Shown piece by piece: positions 1 to 7,944 of a DNA stretch of 28,762 nucleotides. Position numbers and translations under genes: made by a program. Each line of letters opens with the position of its first letter. The stretch's first letter is position 1. The notes under the pieces are model-generated. The model was not told the DNA's origin. It was given only the letters and a program-made list of their open reading frames with translations, and made no database searches. The DNA is from Chara braunii (Eukaryota > Streptophyta > Charophyceae > Charales > Characeae): contig BFEA01000138.1 in NCBI GenBank assembly GCA_003427395.1, positions 2,395,710 to 2,424,471 of the forward strand, given 5' to 3'.

Positions 1-90
<90 letters not shown>
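1..90. repeat. (TC)n microsatellite
   Basis: Almost pure TC dinucleotide repeat with one T-rich interruption near 76. It runs off the left edge of the window, so the full length is unknown. Confidence 0.97.
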
Positions 91-2718
91 CATCCTTCTT
101 TTGAACTTCGATGATGAAACCTTGTTCATCACTTACACACATTGAAACGACGGGCTGCGCATCTATACCCTTACGGTAAGTCAATTACACCGGAACCGCA
201 TTAGGTTGCATGGGCCCAACAGTGGAGATCGATGAGACTCAATAGACTAACCTAGGCTCCTGGAACTCAAGTCCCTTAGACTCGCTTTAGGGCCTTGGAT
301 CGGTAGGAGGCAAGTGTAAATTAGTAGGATTGTGTTTTATAAGGATAGTGTAGCAGTAGTGGTTTTCGGTTGGTAATTTAGGAGAGCAGCCACAAAGTTG
401 CACGGCCTGGTAGAAAAAAAACCTGCAGGCAACACCCTATAAGATAAGTTGGATAATGCTTCTAGTAATTTTGCTTGGAAGTAATGTTGAGGTCCCCAAC
501 CTCTAAGCTTTTATCAAGAAATGAAACTTGAATTTTAGGGGAGAAAAAAAAAAGGGAAAAAAAAAAATCTCACATATCATGCAAAAGTGAAATTGATGTT
601 GGTCTTCCGCAAGGTAGCCCGCTTGACATAATGTGCAACAAGACTCTTCATTTTTCTATCTGCGGTAAATCATTTTGGTTGTAGGCATGGCATTGTGTGT
701 GATCAGCCATCGCATGTCTGCATAAACCATTGCTGCAGATCAACTCTTCATATAAATCATTTGTTTTCCAAGGGAAATGATCCTTATTACAATCTTATTT
801 GACTCAGCTCAAAACAATTTTTTTTTCATATTCCACTTTATCTTGTTATTGTATGATGTCCTTTAAACCACCAACACTTTCTAAAGTTATACTCGTTAAC
901 AAACCCAAATTTTTAAAAATGTACAAACCACTACAAGAGTGTCCAAATTCATCCGACTGGAAATGTTTCTACTCTATTTTTTTTCGCAATTGATAGTTGG
1001 TCCAAGTACTAGTGGTTTAAGATTTAGTAACATCAAAATTGATACAAAATGTCTCTTGGATAGCATTCCACATTCACATATTTATGTAACAGTGTAAGAG
1101 AAGTCTTTCTTATACAAACATTCTCTCAAGCATAGTCGAGTCTCCGTTTCATACTGAAATCCCTATAGGGACTGAGGTAGTTTCCCCCTCCTTTCTATTG
1201 CTTTGGAGATTTTGCAAACAAGGGCAATTTTCGTTGAGCGTGTGAGAGGCATGATAAGTATGAACCAATGCTTAAACGACGTTGGTGGTGTCCGATGAGT
1301 CGTCTGATCGATATTGTCACGTCTAGCTCATGGAAGGTCGACGCCAGAACGACGCTTGGCGCCGGGTTGTGGTCGCGCTGTCCTGTAACTCGAGTTTGGC
1401 GGAAGCACAAAACCTGGTGGAGATATTTGAGGAATTGTCAAGGATGAAAGGCAATTCCAGTAACTATTTGTGAGCTACCAGCAGGATAACTCTGGACGGA
1501 GCTAGGGCGGGTTGTCTTGTAACTAAGGGGCGTGAGGTCTGGTGGAGTCCTAGTCTGAGGACACGAAGACGAATGGTCGAGCGGACATCACCGAGGCAAC
1601 TTGGTTTCGGTTCAGTATAGATTGGTATCGCAAGAAGAACATTCTTGCTATTCCTATTTGTTCTATGAATTCCTTATGCTTTTCAAGTTGGGGGTTTCCA
1701 GTGGGCTCTTTGAACTCACGCTCCAGTTGTCACATTCAAGATTCGTCGCTGATTGATGCCCGGACGATGTTGGTCGGAGTTCGGGCATTCCCCTGTAACC
1801 TGCTGATGGCAGGGGGCGTGAGGACTTTTAGATAGATTTGGGGATGTTTTGGGCCGACATCCTAAGGGACAGTTTGGGGTTGCTGCTGAATTACGGTAGA
1901 TGAAGATCGGGCGAGTCATGTTGCCCTGTAACCTAACAGGTTGAGGGAACAAGGATTGGAAAAGTCGAAGGGAATATGATAGGTTTGGGGTTTTTGGTTG
2001 GACATACTTAGATAACCCTCACAAGTTTCTGTGATATTCGAAAGATTGAGGGGGGTAATAGGTTATGTTATGAGGTGGTGGAAGTAATTGGGCATGAATC
2101 GTGAGTTTCTCAATTTCGTAGCAGTTGTTCTTGATCAGGAAGGATATTCTTAGTTGAAGTCGAGGAATGGCACCAGACTATCAAATATGTTATATATTTG
2201 TTTTCATATCGGACCCTAAACTCGATTCCCAACACTTGCTTCTCCCCAAGAATGAAGCGCTATGTGTGGAAAAAAAAAAAAAAAACAAAAAAAAATGGGT
2301 TAAACAAATACAAACCAACATACGTATTCCTATTCTAACAATAATTTGTTTCAACTACGTTTACTTTCCTCTCTGGAAGTTTGACCATCCATTCATTTCC
2401 TACAGTCTCTGCCCACTCTACCAGCCTCTAAGTTGGTACAAAAGGATCCGATTATATGCAAGGAAACTAAAGGATGGTCAGATGATATTTGCGTCCAAGA
2501 AACTCACATACATCTAAATACCTCTTCATAAAGCTAAAAAAAAGGGTATTGCCCTCTGTCTCATTTTTCGCACCAGCAGAAGTTGGAGCATCTAGAAAAG
2601 ATGGTAATTTAGCGTCACTTCAAGGTTATCCACTCTATACTCACATTATAACCACCAAGAGGGTAGACATGTTTATCTTAAATTGCTTGTATTTCCAAAA
2701 CTTATGTATACAAATTAC
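91..2718. other. unassigned intergenic stretch
   Basis: No convincing coding region, RNA gene or complete mobile element is visible. Open frames are short and lack recognisable domains. Poly(A) runs occur near 545-567 and 2270-2295. Between about 1370 and 1940 a degenerate phrase around CTGTAAC recurs four times (see findings), which suggests decayed repeat DNA. I cannot name a family for it. Confidence 0.6.
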
Positions 2719-2790
2719 CTAGGCTACTAATTGGGCTCCCTGGGTCACCCTGCTTTCCCGCACAGCCCGGTCGTGCAAGGAACAGAGCTA

Positions 2791-3149
2791 TGTAGCACAC
2801 CGAACATGTTCGGAGCTTTTCCGAACGTCCGAACATGTCCGAACATGTTCGGCTGTTCGGCCGAACGCCACCCAAACGTGTTCGGCCGAAGTTTTTTGGT
2901 TTTTTATTTTTAACTCGACTTAAGTTACGAATTTGACCAAACCTCCGAGGCAAAAGTTGTTTGTATTATTATTTTACATAACATATATTTTTTTCAGATT
3001 TTATTAAAAACGTTCTTTTTTTTAATAATATTTTAATGTTCACGTTCGGAGAGTTTCAGCGCTCGTTTGCGTTCGAAGAGTTTCAGCGCTCATTCGCGTT
3101 CGGTCCCGAACATTTGGGTTCGGTCACCGAACCCGAACAAGATGCTACA
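2791..3149 (+). mobile_element. MITE-like element, family D, nested in B1
   Basis: The insert begins TGTAGCA and ends TGCTACA, a 7-bp perfect terminal inverted repeat, and it interrupts the B1 sequence between the CAAGGAAC and GACCAGAAAAAGTCCC segments. Its left part holds two copies of the perfect 14-bp palindrome CCGAACATGTTCGG (2800-2813 and 2839-2852). Its right part holds repeated TTTCAGCGCTC / GCGTTCG motifs. The middle shares the GAGGCAAAAGTTGTT ... CATAACATAT core with families A and B. The flanking duplication is imperfect (AGGAACAG versus ACGACCAG), so the exact ends could shift by some bases. Confidence 0.55.
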
Positions 3150-3230
3150 CACGACCAGAAAAAGTCCCAGCAAAAAAAAAAAAAAAAAAAAACAAAAACT
3201 AACTATGTTATGCAGAAAAATAAACTGAAT

Positions 3231-3994
3231 CAGGGTAACCGGCGTTCAGGACGGGCCGAACACCCGAACCCGAACGCCCGAACGTATGGGACCCCTTGGG
3301 GATGCGTTCGGCCGTTTGGGCCGGACGCGGACCCAAGAAAAAAAAAAAAAAAAGTCATAAAAAAACTCTAAGAAAAAGATATGTTATGGAGAAAAATAAA
3401 TTAAACAAGAGGATTAAATTTGAAGAAAATTTGCCTGAGCATTACGTCCGAATTCCTTACCAAATTTGAAGAAAAAAAAAATACACAGGAAAAATATTAA
3501 TAATAAAAATAAAAAGAGAATTAAATTTAGTGAGTGCGAGAGCATGTTTTCGAGACCGCCATCTTTGGCGATTTTTCATTTTTGTTTGGCATAGCTAAAT
3601 GCCCTGAAAATTTACAGATGTGTACTTCACATAATACAAAACCCACTAAAAAAGTTTCAAAAAATAATAAAATTGTTTAGACCCCGAACTAAAGTGAAAA
3701 CAAAAAGTTGAAAGTGAAAAAAAACGTGGGCGAGCACGTTTTGACACCGCCATCTTTGATGATTTGTAATTCTTATTCGGTTCAGCCAAATGACTTGAAA
3801 TTTTATAGGCATGTACCTCACATCATAGAGAACTCATAAAAAAAAACTTCAGAAAAAAAACATTATTTTTACGCCCCGAAATAATTTTTGGCAGGGGCCG
3901 AACGCCGTCGGGTTCGGGCCCCGTAAGGGACCCCGAACGCCCGGACGTACGAAGGTCCGCCGGGGGCCTCCGTACGTACGGGCTGGTAACCCTG
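3231..3994 (-). mobile_element. MITE-like element, family A copy A1 (full length, 8-bp TSD)
   Basis: Bounded by CAGGGTAACC at 3231-3240 and its exact inverse GGTTACCCTG read on the minus strand (3985-3994). The flanks AACTGAAT (3223-3230) and AACTGAAC (3995-4002) form an 8-bp target-site duplication with one mismatch. Removing A1 restores the family-B sequence ATAAACTGAACAA seen intact near 20690. TIR type and 8-bp duplication fit a non-autonomous hAT-like transposon; this superfamily call is inference. Internally it contains two tandem units of about 180 bp, each with a CGCCAAAGATGGCGG-like box and poly(A/T) tracts. Confidence 0.8.
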
Positions 3995-4105
3995 AACTGA
4001 ACAATTTTTTATTTTACCTCACATCCAAATTTTTTACAAAATTTAAAATAAAAAATAAAATCAAAATTCATGTTTATTTTTTATTTTTTTATCAAGGCTG
4101 TTTTT

Positions 4106-4490
4106 CTAGGCGCCCGGACACCCAACTTATCTCAAGGTATGCACCCGATGTGTCTGGCCTGGTATGACCCCGGGGCAGGGTTCCGAGCAGCCTCAAGTCC
4201 AAAAAAAAAAAAAAATCAAAAACTTCCGGAAAAAACATATGTTGTGTAAAATTGCAATACAAACAATTTTTGGCTGAGGGTCATATTAAAATTCCTCATT
4301 GAATCGGAGATAAAAAAAAAAAATAACATAATCACACTGAGGCAACCCCCTTCAAATCCCTTTAACCCATTTCAAACCAATTTACACCCCCTACCCCCCT
4401 TGCCAGCCAACTTGCAAAAAAAGAAATTAGTCTGGATTAAGGGTCCTTTGAGAGAGCGCAGAAAAATATATATATCTATATTTATATCTA
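4106..4490 (+). repeat. family C-like repeat fragment (C1)
   Basis: A GC-rich head (GCGCCCGGACACC) is followed by a poly(A) tract, a TTGCAATACAAACAATTTTTGGCTGAG block, and a C-rich segment ending around 4400 (TTACACCCCCTACCCCCC). The same order of blocks recurs at 21024-21400, which is how the family was recognised. Ends are uncertain. No coding capacity seen. Confidence 0.45.
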
Positions 4491-4498
4491 TATATATA

Positions 4499-5750
4499 CA
4501 GGGTCACCAGCCCGTACGTACGGAGGTCCCCGGGACGACCTCAGTACGTACGGGCGTTCGGGGTCCCGTGCGGGGTCCGAACCCGATGGCGTTTGGCCCC
4601 GGCCAAAAATTATTTCGGGGCCTAAAAAATATATATTATTTTTTTGAATTTTGCTATGTGGTTTCTCTACGACGTGAGGTACATGCCTATAAATTTTAAC
4701 GTCATTTGGCTCCACCAAGTAAGAATTAAAAAATCGCCAAAGATGGCGGTGTGAAAACGTGCTCGCCCACGTTTTTTTCCACTTCTTACTTTTTGTTTTC
4801 ACTTTAGTTCAGGGTCTAAAACAATTTTATTATTTGTTGAAACTTTTTTCGTAGGTTTTGTATTATGTGAAGTACACATCTGTAAATTTGCAGGGCATTT
4901 AGATATGCCAAAAAAAAAAAACAATCGCCAAAGATGACGGGGTAAAAAATATGCTCGCGCGCTCACTAAATTTAATTATATATATATTTTTTTAATTTTT
5001 CTTTATTAGTATTCGTTCTCTGTTTTTTATTTTTATTTCAAATTTGGTAAGGAATTTGGATGTAATGCTCAAGCAAATCTTGTTGAATTTATTTTTCTTT
5101 CTGACATATTTTTTTCCTGATGTTTTGTTTTGTTTTGTTGTTGTTGTTGTTGTTGCTGTTGTTGTTGGTTTTTTTTTTTTTTTTTTTTTTTCCCGCATGC
5201 AGCCACAAGGAGTCCCATACGTTCGGGACGGGCCGAACGCAGACCCAAAAAAAAAAGAAAAATAAAAAAATTCCGAACAAAAAACAAAGTTATAAAAAAA
5301 AATAAATTAAACAACATTTGCCAGGGCACTGTACCCGAATTTTTTACCAAATTTGAATTAAAAATCAAATACAAAAAATAAACACTATTACACAAATAAG
5401 AAAAAATAAAAAGAGAATTAAAATGAGTAAGTGTGCCAACACCTTCTCGACACCGCCAAACTGAAAAAGAACAAAATAATGAGTGGGCGAGCACGTTTTG
5501 ACTCTCCCATGTTTAACGATTTTTAATGCTTTTTGGGCTTAGCAGAATGGCTTCAAAATGTATAGGGGTGTAGGTTACATCATAGAGAACTCACAGAAAA
5601 AACTTCAGAAAAAAAAACTTATTTTTAGGCCCCAAAATTGTTTTTGGTGGGGGCCGAACCTGGAGGTGTTCGGCCCCCGAACTGGACCCCGAATGCCCGA
5701 CGTTCGGGGGCCAGCCCGGGGGCCCCCGAATGTTCGATCAGGTAACCCTA
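4499..5750 (+). mobile_element. composite foldback element: family A copies A2 (forward) and A2' (inverted)
   Basis: The forward copy begins CAGGGTCACC at 4499. It runs through both CGCCAAAGATGGCGG-type units to the GTCCCATACGTTCGGG segment near 5212-5227. There it switches to an inverted, internally deleted family-A copy, which ends with GGTAACCCT at 5741-5749. Both outer ends abut TATATATA runs, as if the pair moved as one unit with a TA-rich 8-bp duplication. The GC-rich centre (5195-5250) holds the orientation switch. Open frames inside are low-complexity translations of poly(T) and (GTT)n, not genes. Confidence 0.65.
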
Positions 5751-5760
5751 TATATATATA

Positions 5761-5866
5761 CAGGGTTACCAACCCGTACGTACGGAGGCCCCAGGGCGGA
5801 CCTCCGTACGTTCGGGCGTTCGGGGTCCCATACGGGGTCCGAACCCGACGGCGTTCGGCCCCCGCC
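5761..5866 (+). mobile_element. family A copy A3, left part (split by the Penelope-like element)
   Basis: Begins CAGGGTTACC directly after a TATATATA run and follows the family-A head: CCCGTACGTACGGAGG, GGGCGTTCGGGGTCCC, GGCGTTCGGCCCCCGCC. It stops abruptly at 5866. The rest of the family-A sequence resumes at 11315 on the far side of the retroelement, so A3 is the insertion target. Confidence 0.8.
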
Positions 5867-6035
5867 GACGTTGAACAAAGGGATGTTACATAGGATTAAG
5901 GAATGCACCACCGACGCCGCCCTGGTGGCAGAAGCGTTACTCTCGCTGAAATGCGAATTAAGGAAACAGGCATTTCCAGCTGAGCTGTTTGATGGAACCC
6001 TCTGGAGGTTCGTGCGGGTCTGTACTCCGGACTAG
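5867..6035 (+). pseudogene. decayed duplicate of the RT thumb coding tail in the 5' pLTR
   Basis: Translating the start of the 5' terminal repeat gives the same peptide as the 3' copy (KGMLHRIKECTTDAALVAEA and onward), with K to C and T to A changes. A TGG to TAG change at 6033-6035 ends the frame 23 codons earlier than in the 3' copy. It has no RT core upstream and is not expected to make anything. It exists because the repeat unit begins inside the ORF, as in other Penelope-like elements with tandem-type pLTRs. Confidence 0.8.
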
Positions 6036-6581
6036 GCTCATGTAGCCCAAAGGGTTACTTTCGGTCTGTAATAGGTGGGGTTCGAACAAGGGGCATCACA
6101 GTATGTCACCCTGATGATGAATCGTTGGCTACGGCAAGTGAGGCTTGATCAAGAGACCTCACAGTAGGACTTGTCTCAATGTTTGGGTCTGTCGAAGAGT
6201 GCTTAGTGGATACATAGGGAATCCTCTGGGTTGTACGGAAGTTACGAGAATCAACTCGTAGGCTAAATCATAGTGTTTGACGGTAGTCGAGATATGAGAA
6301 CGGGCGGTAGTTTAGTAGGCTATAATTAGTAGAACAGTGAGTTGTTTGACCTCTTTTCAAACGTCGAGACGTAGGACGTGCGTGTGTAGGGCGTACCCGC
6401 GTTCCTCGCGCGTATTGCTTTGGAATGTAGTTGTGCTGACTGTGTATTTTTTCGACATTCTAAAGCGCCGTCTTCAGTCTCCGATGTTGACGAAACAAGG
6501 TTGTTGTCACTGTGTTCATTTGGTGTGAACAAACTCGCTGCATGCATGTTTTGACTACTGCTGCATCGTTCTCACTTACCT
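5867..6581 (+). repeat. 5' terminal repeat (pLTR) of the Penelope-like element
   Basis: Matches 10600-11314 along its whole length with scattered substitutions and three small indels (for example TTGGCTACGG against TTGGCCTACGG). The repeat begins at GACGTTGA and ends at CGTTCTCACTTACCT. The first 169 bases are a duplicate of the coding end of the RT ORF. Near the 3' end, GACGAAACA is followed by TGTCAC (6489-6510), resembling the 3' part of a hammerhead ribozyme, but no proper upstream half is visible. On the minus strand the repeat opens with AGGTAAGT, a perfect splice-donor match. Confidence 0.9.
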
Positions 6582-6816
6582 GTGATTGAGCACTGTAAAC
6601 CTGCCGAGGGACTTTACTCGGACCTTGGTGACAGTGAATGGTGCTTAGGATTTGAGTGGTTTGACGAGAAAGATATCTGGATTGTGCGCGTGAGCAAAAG
6701 GTGTAACTAACACAAGAGTTTGCTACTGAGCGACGAAGTGGTGAAGAAACCGAGAGAGGTTCGAAGTGCCAGTTGGGACGGGCTGACCTGGAGCTTGAGG
6801 AGACGGTGTTGGAAGA
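6582..6816 (+). other. 5' untranslated leader of the Penelope-like element
   Basis: Unique sequence between the 5' terminal repeat and the ORF1 start codon. Stops occur in all frames and no other signal is recognised. It probably belongs to the transcript leader if transcription starts in the pLTR; that is inference. Confidence 0.5.
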
Positions 6817-7944
6817 ATGGGAAGCAAGAGGAGTGAATCATGGGGAAGATATGATAGGTATAGGGAAAATGATGGTAGAGGATGGGATACTGAAGATGAG
6901 AGGCGGGAGAGGGGACGAGAGCCTGAGCGAAGGCATGATGAACGCCGTGGTTTTTCGGCTGATGGAAGGGGTGAAGGGCCGCGACCAGTTAAATGTTATG
7001 AGTGTGGGGAGCTTGGGCATTACAAGAGTCAGTGTCCCCGACTACAGGGGCGGTTCGGAGGAGGAGGGGGAATTCTTAATTTGAGTAGAGAGATCGAGGA
7101 GTCGCTGAGCGCCGTGGGAAAGATGGCTAAGCAAGTACTCGACAAACAACGTGAGGTTGAAGCTGGGAAACAGGAGGCTGAAGCGAAGTTGAAGAAGGAG
7201 GAGGAGGAGAAAGCGAAGAGGGAAGAGGAGGCAAGAGTGGCGCTGGAGAAGAAACAGGCAAAGGAAGAAAAGGAGAAGAAAAAGAACTGGGAGTTGAGAA
7301 AGCTCCTCGCCAAGCAGGCGGAGGAATACGAGTTGAAGATGGAGAAGCTAGTTGGGCTCAGTAAGAAGTTGAAAGGAGTGACAATCGGAACTAAGGAGAG
7401 AGGAAAAATGAAAAAAGTGTCGTCGAGTTCAGAAGATGCCGATGACGACGAAGCCGAAGAGGAGGCAACGCCGCTGAAGGACAAGAGGAAGCGTCGGGAT
7501 CCTACCGGAGGGGCGGTGAACAGCCCGCCTGTCGAAACGCCAAAGAAACATGGGAAGCAGGAGGGGGTTGATACCCCGACGAGTCAACGACGTAAAGGGA
7601 GAGGGAGACCGTCAAAAGCGGATGCTCAAGCAGCGAGGATGGAGAAAGGTGAAGACCCATGGGAAGGGGTGCCTATGGGAGAGAAGTTCGCAACCGAAGC
7701 TGCATATCGGAAGGTCGTGCGAAGGGCAATTGGGTCGTTTTACCCAGAGACGCTCAAGCTGATGTGTAAAGGCGCTGGTCTGCCGTTCTATGGAGTTAAT
7801 GACGCCATCGATACTTTGACAGAACTACGGGTTACGAACTGCTACCGTGGTAAGAAGGCACCCAGTCAGTCCTCGAGCCGTACCACCGAAGACGAGCAGA
7901 TTAGGGGGGAGATCCAGGATCCCCAGGGTGAGTCAGACAAGTAG
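6817..7944 (+). CDS. ORF1: Gag-like zinc-knuckle protein with coiled coil, AT-hook and SAP-like end
   Basis: 375 residues from ATG 6817. An Arg/Glu/Asp-rich start (1-57) leads to a perfect retroviral-type zinc knuckle, CYECGELGHYKSQC, with C60, C63, H68 and C73 (CX2CX4HX4C). Residues ~88-188 are a Lys/Glu heptad-rich coiled coil. An acidic serine patch (202-219) and basic KDKRKRR follow. KGRGRPSK (260-267) is an AT-hook. Residues ~311-338 (ETLKLMCKGAGLPFYG, then an amphipathic helix) resemble a SAP DNA-binding motif. The likely role is RNA binding and assembly of the retroelement RNP, with possible chromatin tethering; function is inferred from motifs. The stop lies 125 nt inside the open frame of ORF2. 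A GTGAGT donor at 7928 could remove this stop by splicing, so ORF1 may be the N-terminus of a polyprotein. Confidence 0.88.
   Translation: MGSKRSESWGRYDRYRENDGRGWDTEDERRERGREPERRHDERRGFSADGRGEGPRPVKCYECGELGHYKSQCPRLQGRFGGGGGILNLSREIEESLSAVGKMAKQVLDKQREVEAGKQEAEAKLKKEEEEKAKREEEARVALEKKQAKEEKEKKKNWELRKLLAKQAEEYELKMEKLVGLSKKLKGVTIGTKERGKMKKVSSSSEDADDDEAEEEATPLKDKRKRRDPTGGAVNSPPVETPKKHGKQEGVDTPTSQRRKGRGRPSKADAQAARMEKGEDPWEGVPMGEKFATEAAYRKVVRRAIGSFYPETLKLMCKGAGLPFYGVNDAIDTLTELRVTNCYRGKKAPSQSSSRTTEDEQIRGEIQDPQGESDK

Larger units (their letters stand above)
2719..4105 (+). mobile_element. MITE-like element, family B copy B1 (interrupted by D and A1)
   Basis: The start, CTAGGCTACT followed by a CTGGGTCACCCTG stretch, matches the intact copy at 20529-20847. 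So do the internal blocks: the GTCCCAGC plus poly(A) tract at 3166-3192, TATGTTATGCAGAAAA around 3205-3220, and the ACCTCACATC / TTTTACAAAATTTAAAAT blocks after 4015. The right terminus (CTGGTAGCCTA in other copies) is missing; the sequence merges into family-C-like DNA near 4105, so that boundary is approximate. Two other elements sit inside it: D (2791-3149) and A1 (3231-3994). No coding capacity is seen, so it would be a non-autonomous DNA transposon. Confidence 0.65.

Noticed and set aside
6079-6087. GGTTCGAAC as a Pol III B-box or tRNA gene in the pLTR
   Set aside because: No A-box at the right distance and no cloverleaf.
6430-6480. Hammerhead on the minus strand of the pLTR (CTGAAGA ... 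GAAA)
   Set aside because: Boxes fit loosely, but the intervening bases do not form stem II and no stem III or cleavage site follows.
6773-7084. 103-codon frame overlapping ORF1
   Set aside because: Shadow frame; the overlapping frame holds the zinc knuckle and coiled coil.
7847-7849. Start codon of ORF2 at 7847
   Set aside because: It is GTG inside ORF1; in a eukaryote the frame is more likely reached by splicing, frameshift or the ATG at 8114.
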